Positions 1-6,604 of a stretch of 40,726 nucleotides of DNA are shown one piece after another. Under the pieces are notes generated by a model. It did not search any database. It was not told the origin of the DNA and worked only from the letters and a program-made list of their open reading frames with translations. The first letter of the stretch is position 1. Each line of letters begins with the position of its first letter. Position numbers and translations under genes: made by a program. The DNA comes from Bacilli bacterium (GTDB taxonomy: Bacteria > Bacillota_I > Bacilli_A > RF39 > UBA660): the NCBI GenBank assembly GCA_900771805.1, contig CAAGPL010000002.1, positions 1 to 40,726 of the forward strand, given 5' to 3'.

Positions 1-10
1 ATTTTCCCTT

Positions 11-38
11 GAAATATATATAATACTATATATATTTC
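11..38. repeat. Perfect 11-bp inverted repeat, AT-rich
   Basis: Arms GAAATATATAT (11-21) and ATATATATTTC (28-38) are exact reverse complements around a 6-base loop. There is no T-tract, so it is not a convincing terminator. It may be a protein-binding palindrome or chance in AT-rich DNA. Confidence 0.5.
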
Positions 39-70
39 ATAGTATCATATATACTGAAAAAGGATGAACT

Positions 71-112
71 TGTGGCAGTGGTAAAAAATATAAGCAATGT
101 TGTGGCAAATAA
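71..112 (+). pseudogene. Decayed SEC-C zinc-motif C-terminal tail, copy 1
   Basis: The frame from 71 reads CGSGKKYKQCCGK then a stop. This is the end of a SEC-C motif, the zinc-binding tail found at the C terminus of SecA and many accessory proteins. The same frame has TGA at 65-67, the usual first Cys-Pro is missing and no start lies upstream, so this is a remnant. It is 40/42 identical to the tail at 1050-1091. SecA commonly precedes prfB in Bacillota, so a secA 3' end is a possible source, but this is not proven. Confidence 0.6.
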
Positions 113-152
113 GCTTGCAAAGTCTTATAAATAAAGGACTTGCGAGCTTTTT
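112..152 (+). terminator. Rho-independent terminator after SEC-C remnant 1
   Basis: Arms 112-124 and 137-148 pair with one bulged A and one G-T pair. A short T-run follows (149-152). The 5' arm begins at the remnant's stop codon. Confidence 0.7.
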
Positions 153-192
153 GCTACTTAAATTTTTAGGTAATTTTACCTCAAAAAAGGTG

Positions 193-225
193 TTTAGATA
201 CGTTTTAGATACGTTTTAGATACGT
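193..225. repeat. Three perfect 11-bp direct repeats (TTTAGATACGT)
   Basis: The unit TTTAGATACGT occurs three times without a gap at 193-203, 204-214 and 215-225. The 11-bp period and intergenic position resemble an array of binding sites for a recombinase or regulator. A related 11-bp period, with different sequence, occurs at 1165-1186 after the second SEC-C remnant. Confidence 0.8.
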
Positions 226-262
226 TTTTTTGCATGGTTCTGCCGCAAAAAATTGTATTTGG

Positions 263-271
263 TGATATAAT
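263..271 (+). promoter_or_regulatory. Extended -10 promoter of the AbiJ-like gene
   Basis: TGATATAAT. No good -35 is seen. The start codon at 293 is 21 nt downstream and an AGGAG Shine-Dalgarno lies at 280-284. Confidence 0.65.
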
Positions 272-292
272 AAAAACTCAGGAGTGATATTA

Positions 293-997
293 ATGGTTAA
301 TAGAAATATTCAAATATTTAATTATAAATATAAATTAGCAATAGAAGAATTGTTTGACATGCGAACTGGATATGTATTAGATTTTTCAAATAATACATTT
401 GAAAGATTTGTATTTGAATCTGTTGGTATTGGGATATATTCTGATCAGGGCTATGAGGAGTATACATCAAAAGCAAACAAATTAAGGCAAATCTTGAATA
501 ATGAAAGCTCTCATATTGTTGCTAAATTAGTATTAGATTTGCTTGATTATTGTGAAAACTATAAATTAAAACTAAATAAATTAACTGAATATGATAGAAA
601 AATTATAAAAGAAATAAAGGATATATGTTTAAAACATGTTGATGATGATTATAGAATTAAAATGCCAGATGATTTAAACAAAAAAATAGAATTAATTTCT
701 ACTAGAAATGCAACATTTGAACAAATGCCAGCGGACGAAAAAATAAAAGAATTGGGAAATTTAATAGAGTTTATGTTAAAAGGTAAAAATGGATTTGCTA
801 GTATTGATTATTCTTTTTCATCAAATTTGATTGATGAAGATTCTGTTATCAAATTTAGAAAAAAGATTCAATGCTTTAGGCATTCGTCAAAAGAGAGTAT
901 CAATGAAAGAAATAGTTTTACTATGGAACAAAAATCTTTTCTAATAGAATATGGCATATTATTAAATGTATATATATATAATCAAATATCTAAATAA
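293..997 (+). CDS. AbiJ N-terminal-domain-like putative abortive-infection protein
   Basis: A 234-aa soluble protein without signal peptide or membrane segment. Residues 17-68 follow a pattern I associate with the N-terminal domains of AbiJ-type abortive-infection proteins: an acidic/aromatic helix, then GYVLDFSNNTFERF (26-39), then GIGIY and SKANKLR (59-65). The C-terminal part (about 184-228) carries a conserved-looking FRKKIQCFRHSSKE block and a hydrophobic helix. I see no nuclease or NTPase motif, so the effector is unknown. The ATG at 293 is chosen over the in-frame GTG at 284 because AGGAG at 280-284 is 8 nt upstream of the ATG and overlaps the GTG. It is monocistronic with its own promoter and lies between two SEC-C remnants, a setting typical of a mobile defence cassette. 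The family call is from memory of the domain pattern. Confidence 0.5.
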   Translation: MVNRNIQIFNYKYKLAIEELFDMRTGYVLDFSNNTFERFVFESVGIGIYSDQGYEEYTSKANKLRQILNNESSHIVAKLVLDLLDYCENYKLKLNKLTEYDRKIIKEIKDICLKHVDDDYRIKMPDDLNKKIELISTRNATFEQMPADEKIKELGNLIEFMLKGKNGFASIDYSFSSNLIDEDSVIKFRKKIQCFRHSSKESINERNSFTMEQKSFLIEYGILLNVYIYNQISK

Positions 998-999
998 AA

Positions 1000-1008
1000 T
1001 GATATAAT
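1000..1008 (+). promoter_or_regulatory. Extended -10 upstream of SEC-C remnant 2
   Basis: TGATATAAT immediately after the stop of the AbiJ-like gene. The only thing downstream is the decayed SEC-C frame and its terminator, so it is either a relic or drives a short RNA. Confidence 0.45.
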
Positions 1009-1046
1009 TAAAAAGGAAAGAATTACAAGGTTGTTTTAATATCTTA

Positions 1047-1091
1047 CCTTGTGGCAGTGGTAAAAAATATAAACAATGTTGTGGTAAATAA
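1047..1091 (+). pseudogene. Decayed SEC-C zinc-motif C-terminal tail, copy 2
   Basis: The frame reads PCGSGKKYKQCCGK then a stop, the end of a SEC-C motif. The frame is open back to a stop at 1005-1007 but has no ATG, GTG or TTG, so no protein is expected. It differs from copy 1 (71-112) at only two positions in 42, and both encode the same amino acids there. That suggests duplication of a once-functional coding 3' end rather than chance. Confidence 0.65.
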
Positions 1092-1138
1092 CTCGTAAAG
1101 TCCCATAAATAAAGGGAAAACGCGAGTTTTTCTTTTTA
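1090..1138 (+). terminator. Terminator after SEC-C remnant 2
   Basis: Outer arms AACTCG (1090-1095) and CGAGTT (1123-1128), inner CCC/GGG pairing, then a T-rich tail. It is related to the terminator at 112-152 through the shared centre ATAAATAAAGG. Confidence 0.6.
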
Positions 1139-1164
1139 TCAAAAAATTGCCTAAAATATTGGCT

Positions 1165-1186
1165 GGAGCCACTTTGGAGCCATTTT
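1165..1186. repeat. Two-copy 11-bp direct repeat (TGGAGCCA core)
   Basis: TGGAGCCAC and TGGAGCCAT recur with an 11-bp period in the intergenic region. They are in the same relative place as the 11-bp repeats at 193-225. Possible binding-site pair. Confidence 0.55.
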
Positions 1187-1230
1187 GATTTAAATATTGG
1201 ACTATACAAGTAAAATCTATTATGGCTTCA

Positions 1231-1239
1231 TGGTATAAT
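1231..1239 (+). promoter_or_regulatory. Extended -10 promoter of first GNAT gene
   Basis: TGGTATAAT, 24 nt before the proposed TTG start at 1264. Confidence 0.6.
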
Positions 1240-1263
1240 TATGTATGAAAGTTGGTGATTAAA

Positions 1264-1740
1264 TTGAATTATGAAATAATTGATGTAAAACAAGATGAAA
1301 AAGAAAAGTTATATAAATTATTACAGTATGCTTTATATGATGGTTCGCAATACATTGATAATGACATAAATGAAGATTGTATATTTGAATATAGATGGTT
1401 TGATAATTATTTTACCGATAATGATCGAAATTCATATTTTATTAAAAGTGGAAATGCCTATGTAGGAATGGTTATGGTAAACGAGAATTTGAAATTTAAT
1501 AAAGACGGTAAATGCATTGCCGAGTTCTTAATAATGCCAAGATTCAGAAGAAATCATATTGATAAAAAGGTTGCATATGAAATATTTGAAAAATTTAAGG
1601 GCAATTGGGAAGTTCAACCGATGGAGAATAATCCTATTGCATATTCATTTTGGAAGAATATTATATCAGAATATACAAATGGTAATTATATAACTAAAAA
1701 TGATGGAATAGAGGATGTATTCGTTTTTAATAATAAATAG
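1264..1740 (+). CDS. GNAT-family N-acetyltransferase, degenerate acetyl-CoA loop
   Basis: About 158 aa with the general layout of a GNAT acetyltransferase. It has an N-terminal helical part, a central strand (AYVGMVMVNE), motif A (AEFLIMPRFRR then a helix) and a C-terminal block WEVQPMENNPIAYSFW of the type seen in predicted COG5628-like acetyltransferases. The pyrophosphate-binding loop, normally R/Q-x-x-G-x-G/A, reads RRNHID and lacks both glycines, so acetyl-CoA binding may be impaired. I chose the TTG at 1264 because GGTGAT (1254-1259) precedes it at the spacing used elsewhere in the window. A TTG at 1252 would lie upstream of or inside that Shine-Dalgarno. It ends 12 nt before the next GNAT gene, so the two are probably co-transcribed. 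Confidence 0.65.
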   Translation: MNYEIIDVKQDEKEKLYKLLQYALYDGSQYIDNDINEDCIFEYRWFDNYFTDNDRNSYFIKSGNAYVGMVMVNENLKFNKDGKCIAEFLIMPRFRRNHIDKKVAYEIFEKFKGNWEVQPMENNPIAYSFWKNIISEYTNGNYITKNDGIEDVFVFNNK

Positions 1741-1752
1741 AGGTGTTAATTT

Positions 1753-2235
1753 ATGCAAGTAATAGAATATGAAGATAAATATCTAGAAGATGTTAAAGAC
1801 TTATTAGTTGAACTTGAAGAGTATATTGTATCAATAGATAAAGATCATTTGGATCAAGTTCATCCTGAATATAGGGAAAAAATGGCATTTTTAGATTTAG
1901 AAGAAGTTAATAAGAACAACGGTAAATGTTATTTGGCAGTAGAAAATAATAAAGTAATTGGCTTAATCATGGGTTGCATATTCCCATATGATGAATATGA
2001 TTATCTAGACTATAAATGTCCAAAAAGAGGAGAAATTACAGAATTAATCGTTACAAATAAAATTAGAAGTAAAGGCATAGGTCAAGAACTAATAAATAAA
2101 ATGGAAGAATACTTTAAATCCGTTGGATGTGAATATGTAATAGTTGATGTATTCGCCTACAATGATATTGGTAAGAATTTTTATAATAAAAAAGATTATC
2201 ATGCAAGAATGGAAACAATGATAAAGAAAATATAG
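1753..2235 (+). CDS. GNAT-family N-acetyltransferase
   Basis: A 160-aa intact GNAT enzyme. The N-terminal helices (8-35) are followed by YLAVENNKVIGLIMG, motif A ITELIVTNKIRSKGIGQELI with a proper RSKGIG acetyl-CoA loop, and the motif B region VDVFAYNDIGKNFYNKKDY. Such enzymes acetylate amino groups of small molecules, peptides or proteins, and the substrate cannot be read from the sequence. AGGTG precedes the ATG. It follows the first GNAT gene by 12 nt and is followed by a truncated ASCH-domain gene. Confidence 0.85.
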   Translation: MQVIEYEDKYLEDVKDLLVELEEYIVSIDKDHLDQVHPEYREKMAFLDLEEVNKNNGKCYLAVENNKVIGLIMGCIFPYDEYDYLDYKCPKRGEITELIVTNKIRSKGIGQELINKMEEYFKSVGCEYVIVDVFAYNDIGKNFYNKKDYHARMETMIKKI

Positions 2236-2264
2236 TGAGGGAAGTAAACAATATGAAACATTAA

Positions 2265-2384
2265 ATGAAATTAAACGATGGACCATTTGAACGAATAAAA
2301 AATGGAACAAAGACCATAAAATTAAGATTAAATGCTGAAAAAAGACAATTGTTAAAAATTAATATTAATTACTATCTGATGTAA
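2265..2384 (+). pseudogene. Truncated ASCH-domain gene (39-codon 5' remnant)
   Basis: The frame starts MKLNDGPFERIKNGTKTIKL and continues to KRQLLKINI. This matches the N-terminal strand-helix of ASCH-domain proteins, an RNA-binding fold related to PUA, which often begin with a similar PFxxIKxGxKTIExRL pattern. A complete ASCH protein needs roughly 100 or more residues; here a stop follows after 39 codons and no continuation is seen. A terminator follows at once. Decay by internal deletion is the simplest reading. Confidence 0.6.
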
Positions 2385-2389
2385 TAAGA

Positions 2390-2415
2390 GGCTAAGATTT
2401 ATTCTTAGTCTTTTT
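2390..2415 (+). terminator. Rho-independent terminator
   Basis: GGCTAAGA (2390-2397) pairs with TCTTAGTC (2403-2410) with one G-T pair. A T-tail follows. It closes the two-GNAT/ASCH unit. Confidence 0.75.
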
Positions 2416-2423
2416 ATAAATTA

Positions 2424-2432
2424 TGATATAAT
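2424..2432 (+). promoter_or_regulatory. Extended -10 promoter of WYL regulator gene
   Basis: TGATATAAT. The ATG at 2449 is only 16 nt downstream and AGGTGG (2439-2444) would lie at the very 5' end of the RNA. Confidence 0.65.
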
Positions 2433-2448
2433 GAATGTAGGTGGTTTT

Positions 2449-3051
2449 ATGTCTAAAGTATCTAATGTTATAACAATGCTAGAATTGTTACAAAACGGAA
2501 AAAAATATAGTATTAATGAACTTTCTAATGAGCTTGAAGTATCAGAAAGAATGATTAGAGTTTATAAAGAAGATTTAGAAAAAGCAGGGATTTATGTAGA
2601 TACAATTATGGGACCATATGGAGGATATGTATTAAATCAGCAGATTCGTATGCCAATTAGAAAATTTAAATTAAAAGATGCAAAACTATTAGATAAATAT
2701 ATATTAAAAGAAAAAGATAAGAAGATAAAAGAAGAATTAATTATGCTTCAAGATAAAATAAAAGGTGTTTATATAGGGAGCAAACAAGAAGAAAAAGAGT
2801 TAAATTTAAAAGAAGAAACTGGAAAAAAATACAATTTGTTAACAAGAGACATAAAAGAAAAAAGAAAAGTTAAATTATTGTATTATTCTTATGGTAAGGG
2901 AGAAAATCAAAGAATTATATATCCTGCTGAAATGTTTTTGTTTCAAAATGGTTGGTACTGTGCAGCATTTTGTGAAATGAGACAAGATATTAGACATTTT
3001 GAATTGAAAAGAATAATAAATTGTGAATTATTAGATGAAAAATATGAGTAG
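2449..3051 (+). CDS. HTH (HTH_11) and WYL-domain transcriptional regulator
   Basis: A 200-aa protein with an N-terminal winged helix-turn-helix (about 3-62; YSINELSNELEVSERMIRVY is the HTH, with a GPYGGY wing) and a C-terminal WYL domain (about 130-195, including VKLLYYSY, IIYPAEMFLFQNGWYCAAFC and RHFELKRI). WYL domains are ligand-sensing and often control defence, DNA-damage or metabolic genes. The ATG at 2449 follows AGGTGG. An upstream in-frame ATG at 2431 overlaps the -10 and is rejected. It is shorter than typical 300-aa WYL regulators because it lacks the C-terminal extension. It lies 51 nt before a SIS-domain gene with a hairpin in the gap, so local control of that gene is plausible. 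Confidence 0.85.
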   Translation: MSKVSNVITMLELLQNGKKYSINELSNELEVSERMIRVYKEDLEKAGIYVDTIMGPYGGYVLNQQIRMPIRKFKLKDAKLLDKYILKEKDKKIKEELIMLQDKIKGVYIGSKQEEKELNLKEETGKKYNLLTRDIKEKRKVKLLYYSYGKGENQRIIYPAEMFLFQNGWYCAAFCEMRQDIRHFELKRIINCELLDEKYE

Positions 3052-3063
3052 ACGAAATATTGC

Positions 3064-3095
3064 CTCCTTTTAAGTTATAGTTAACTTAAAAGGAG
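3064..3095 (+). promoter_or_regulatory. Perfect 14-bp hairpin containing the Shine-Dalgarno of the SIS gene
   Basis: CTCCTTTTAAGTTA (3064-3077) and TAACTTAAAAGGAG (3082-3095) are exact reverse complements around a TAGT loop. The 3' arm ends in AAAAGGAG, the ribosome binding site for the ATG at 3103. There is no T-tract. As RNA it would hide the ribosome binding site; as DNA it is a palindrome suited to a dimeric regulator such as the WYL protein just upstream. Confidence 0.85.
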
Positions 3096-3102
3096 AATTA
3101 TT

Positions 3103-4377
3103 ATGGAAAATGAAAAATTTATAAAACTGATATTAAATGATGAATATATTAATTGGATTAATATTTTTATTGAACAATATGAGGAATTTGACGATTGCTA
3201 TTTTCTGCACAACGGTAGAGAATTTTTAAGTGAAAAAGAAATTGATTTTATCTGTTATATATCAACTTTATTTGATCAAATTAATAAATATGGATTTAAA
3301 AATGGAATTACATTTAAAAATACATTTTGTTATTTGTTAAAATACAATGAAAAATTTTATGAAATTTTTGATAGCGGAGATTGTTACTGTTGTAAAATTG
3401 GTGAAAAAGATGATGATGTGCCAGTAATAGACTATAATCAATTCAAAAAATATTATCAAAAAAATATGCAAGTTAATTTTGATATTTTAAAAGAAAGAGT
3501 TATTGATTCATTAGAATCTACTGATTTGAAATTTATTAGAAAAGAATTATCTAAATTAAGTGGTCCAACATTATTTAGTGGTGTTGGAGGCTCAAGTGTG
3601 GTTAGTGAATTTGGAGCAAAGGTTATTAATGCTAAAAACGGTATAGTTTCAATAAATAGGGAGCCAAGAGACTTCTTATATCAAAATAATAAAGCATTTA
3701 AAAATGTTATATCGTGTAGTTACAGCGGAAATAATTATGGAGTTGAATTATCTTTTGAAAATCAGTTAAAAAAATATCTATTATCCAACAACTCTTTTAA
3801 TGATAGGGATGTAACTTATTTAAAATATAATACTAATATTCCAAAAGAAAATAGTTTTATTTCTGTTGGTGCTACATTAATTCCGGTAAGCATATTGATG
3901 GACTATTATTTAAATGGACAAAAAAATTTGATATTAGATTGTATAGAAGAATCATCATTTAAATTTGATTTAGAAAGTGATATATACGAAATATTTAGTG
4001 GTTACGATACAAGTGTGGCATCAAAATATTTAGAATCAACTATGGTTGAATCCGGAATTGGAATACCAATAGTTCATGATAAATATTCTTATTGTCACGG
4101 TAGGAGTACACTTGCTATTAATTATAATAATGTAGCTATTTATTATAATAGAAATACTGAATTTGACAGAATCATGCTAGAAGAATTGAAAAAATATTAT
4201 AGTAGAATTATCACTATTGATTCCAAATTTGAAGACCAAATATTAGATGATTATCAAATGCTTGTGCAAAGTATGTATCTAACAAAGTATATTTCTTATA
4301 AAAAAGAAAAAGATTTATCCAAAGTAGAATATTCACCAATAATAAAAAAATTGTATAAATATAATGGTCAAATTTAA
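3103..4377 (+). CDS. Tandem SIS-domain (phosphosugar-binding) protein, function unknown
   Basis: A 424-aa soluble protein. Residues 1-150 are an unassigned, cysteine-containing region (DCYCC at 93-97). Residues 153-275 look like a SIS fold: a glycine-rich FSGVGGSSVVSEFGAK (158-173), REPRDF (187-191), and the phosphate-loop-like CSYSGNNYG (205-213), the pattern of S-x-S-G-x-T in sugar isomerases with N for T. Residues 315-424 look like a second half with CHGRSTLA (331-338). SIS domains bind or isomerise phosphosugars. The N-terminal region does not match GlmS or KpsF layouts that I know. Its ribosome binding site is inside a perfect hairpin, and it probably depends on the promoter of the upstream WYL gene. 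Confidence 0.6.
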   Translation: MENEKFIKLILNDEYINWINIFIEQYEEFDDCYFLHNGREFLSEKEIDFICYISTLFDQINKYGFKNGITFKNTFCYLLKYNEKFYEIFDSGDCYCCKIGEKDDDVPVIDYNQFKKYYQKNMQVNFDILKERVIDSLESTDLKFIRKELSKLSGPTLFSGVGGSSVVSEFGAKVINAKNGIVSINREPRDFLYQNNKAFKNVISCSYSGNNYGVELSFENQLKKYLLSNNSFNDRDVTYLKYNTNIPKENSFISVGATLIPVSILMDYYLNGQKNLILDCIEESSFKFDLESDIYEIFSGYDTSVASKYLESTMVESGIGIPIVHDKYSYCHGRSTLAINYNNVAIYYNRNTEFDRIMLEELKKYYSRIITIDSKFEDQILDDYQMLVQSMYLTKYISYKKEKDLSKVEYSPIIKKLYKYNGQI

Positions 4378-4583
4378 TTATGATAATTTTTCTTAAAAAA
4401 ATATAATTTCATATTCTAGATATTTTAAAAGAAATTTTCGTTGGTTATAATTTATTTATATTTTTTATGTATTAAAGGTTTAAAAATTTTAATGGAATTT
4501 AAAATGTTAAAAAATACTATGTTTTTTTTGTAATAGATTTAAATAAGAAAAAAATTGTGTTATACTATACTATAGGTGATTAT
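4378..4583. other. AT-rich intergenic region upstream of prfB
   Basis: About 206 bases with very few G or C. Apart from the prfB promoter near the right end I see no structured leader, RNA gene or small ORF with a ribosome binding site. Confidence 0.6.
4558..4566 (+). promoter_or_regulatory. Extended -10 promoter of prfB
   Basis: TGTTATACT, 17 nt before the ATG at 4584. AGGTGAT (4574-4580) is the Shine-Dalgarno. Confidence 0.6.
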
Positions 4584-5697
4584 ATGGAAATTACAAATAA
4601 AGATATAGAAATATTAAATAATAAATTTAATCAAATATGGAGGTCTCTTTGAGGTAGAAGAAAAACAAAAAGAGATAAAAAAACTAAATGAAAAATTATC
4701 AGAACCAAATATTTGGGATGATAGTAAGAATGCCGAGAAACTAACTAAAAAAATGAGTGAATTAAATGAGATTATTAATCCTATTATTAAGTTAAAAGAA
4801 AATTTAGATACTTTAAATCAGTTTAAAGAATTTGATGAAAAGTCCTTAGATTCTGCTTTAAAAAAAGAATTTGAAAAATTATATGAAAATTCTAATATAG
4901 AGTTAGAAAAGCAAGAGACACTTACATATTTGTCCGGAAAATTTGATAATAATGCTGCTATTTTTGAGATACACGCCGGGGCAGGTGGTACAGAAAGCTG
5001 TGATTGGGCAATGATGCTTTCTAGAATGTATACAAAATATTTTGATAAAAAAAATTATTCATATGAAGTAATAGATGAGCAAGAAGGCGAAGAGGCTGGA
5101 ATAAAAAGTATTGTGTATATTGTAAAAGGAGCATATGCTTATGGATATTTAAAAAATGAAAAAGGGGTTCATAGGTTAGTTAGATTATCTCCGTTTGACT
5201 CAAATAACAGGCGTCATACTTCTTTTGCAGCAGTAGATGTTATACCAGAATTTGATGATGATATAGATATAGAAATAAAAGATAGTGATATTAGAGTTGA
5301 TGTATATAGAAGTAGTGGAGCTGGAGGACAAGGTGTAAACACAACAGATTCCGCTGTTAGAATAACTCATATTAAAACAGGAATAGTAGTTACTTGTCAA
5401 AATGAACGAAGTCAGATAAAAAATAAAGAAACAGCACTTAAAGTTTTAAAAAGTAAGTTATATCAAAAAGAATTAAAAACGAGAAAAGAAAAAATTGATT
5501 CTATGAAAAGTGATCATAACGAAATAGAATTTGGCTCACAAATAAGAAGTTATGTACTTCATCCTTATTCAATGATAAAAGATCATAGAACAGGGTATGA
5601 AACATCTAATGTTAATAAAGTTTTAGATGGTAATTTAGATGGTTTTATAGAAAGTAACTTAAAAGGAGAGAAAAATGAGATTAATAAAAAAATTTAG
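4584..5697 (+). CDS. prfB: Peptide chain release factor 2 with programmed +1 frameshift
   Basis: RF2 recognises UAA and UGA and triggers peptide release. The first 22 codons (4584-4649) end at an in-frame TGA (4650-4652). Skipping the T at 4650 continues from GAG at 4651 to the stop at 5695, giving 370 aa. The shift site has the classical parts: a TGGAGG internal Shine-Dalgarno-like run (4638-4643), then TCT CTT TGA. The anticodon-like SPF tripeptide (202-204) and catalytic GGQ (247-249) sit where they do in E. coli RF2. Low RF2 lets ribosomes shift and make more RF2. The 3' end overlaps the next gene by 23 nt. The presence of RF2 confirms TGA is a stop here. Confidence 0.97.
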
Positions 5698-6580
5698 AAG
5701 TAAAAGAGAATTAAAGATTTTAAAAAGTGCTAAAAATGCTAGTATAATTAAAAGATATTTATTTTTAATAATAGGTACACTTATATACGCAACTTCTTAT
5801 AACTTATTTTTCTTTAAAAATAATATAGTTTATGGAGGTGCAAGTGGTATTTCTATAATAACACAAAAAATTATTGATCCATCTGTAATGATTCTTATTT
5901 TAAATGTTTTCTTTATATCACTTAGTTTACTTTTTTTAGGAAAAGAAAAAACACTTGATTCTGTATTAGGATCCATTTTGTTTCCGATTTTTGTTAAATT
6001 AACAGTAAATATTGGAAATTATATACAAATAGATAATGATAATCTTTTATTAATAGCAATAATAGGTGGTGTTGTAATAGGGTTTGCTTCTGGAATAATA
6101 TTTAAAAGTGGTTTTACAACAGGTGGAACAGATATATTAAATCAAATTGTTTCAAAATATCTTAAGGTATCAATTGGCACATCAATGCTTATGACAGACG
6201 GTGTAATAGTTTTATTAGGAGGCTTCTTCTTTGGATGGACAAGAGTTTTATATGCACTTATAGTTTTATATATAATTAATATAATGGTTGATAAAGTGGT
6301 AATTGGAATATCTAGCAATAAAGCAGTATATATAACAACTGATGAAGATGATTTGATTTGTGATTATTTATTAAACGAACTAAATGTTGGTATAACCTTA
6401 ATAGAAACAAGAGGGGGTTATACTAATAAAAAAGATCAAATAATAATGTGTGTTGTGCCAACTAGTTTATATTTTGAACTTAAAAGTGGTATAACAAAAA
6501 TAGATTCAAAAGCTGTTATATTAGTTACAGACGCATATCAAACGTCAGGAATATATACTAAAAATACAAGTATTATGTAG
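5675..6580 (+). CDS. YitT-family membrane protein (DUF161/DUF2179)
   Basis: A 301-aa integral membrane protein of the YitT family. About five or six hydrophobic segments lie between residues 25 and 210. They include family-typical glycine-rich stretches: YGGASGISII near 50 and GFASGIIFKSGFTTGGTDI near 150. A cytoplasmic DUF2179 domain (about 215-290) has ETRGGYTNKKDQIIMCVV. The biochemical role of the family is not established. The ATG is inside the prfB 3' end after AAAAGGAGAG, so translation is probably coupled to prfB. No separate promoter is visible. Confidence 0.9.
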   Translation: MRLIKKFRSKRELKILKSAKNASIIKRYLFLIIGTLIYATSYNLFFFKNNIVYGGASGISIITQKIIDPSVMILILNVFFISLSLLFLGKEKTLDSVLGSILFPIFVKLTVNIGNYIQIDNDNLLLIAIIGGVVIGFASGIIFKSGFTTGGTDILNQIVSKYLKVSIGTSMLMTDGVIVLLGGFFFGWTRVLYALIVLYIINIMVDKVVIGISSNKAVYITTDEDDLICDYLLNELNVGITLIETRGGYTNKKDQIIMCVVPTSLYFELKSGITKIDSKAVILVTDAYQTSGIYTKNTSIM

Positions 6581-6604
6581 ATTTGAAAAGGAAGGTGTAG
6601 TAAT

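Larger units (their letters stand above)
1..292. other. Intergenic/decayed region at left edge
   Basis: No intact gene is visible. In order it holds an 11-bp perfect inverted repeat (11-38), a broken SEC-C coding tail (71-112), a terminator (112-152), three 11-bp direct repeats (193-225) and an extended -10 promoter (263-271) serving the gene at 293. The left 60 bases are almost pure A/T. Confidence 0.7.
998..1263. other. Intergenic region with SEC-C remnant 2
   Basis: This region has no intact gene. It contains an extended -10 (1000-1008) followed by a purine-rich AAAAGGAAAG, the second SEC-C remnant, a terminator, a two-copy 11-bp repeat and the promoter of the next gene. A short transcript from about 1015 to 1135 is possible, but no start codon opens the SEC-C frame. 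Confidence 0.6.

Noticed and set aside
193..225. CRISPR array
   Set aside because: Units are 11 bp, contiguous and without spacers; no cas gene is present.
4378..4583. Riboswitch or T-box in the gap before prfB
   Set aside because: The sequence is nearly all A/T without conserved stems, specifier loop or T-box motif, and the promoter lies at its right end.
4584..5697. prfB as a broken gene or TGA as a Trp codon
   Set aside because: The TGA sits in a complete RF2 frameshift site, Trp elsewhere is TGG, and TGA ends other genes.
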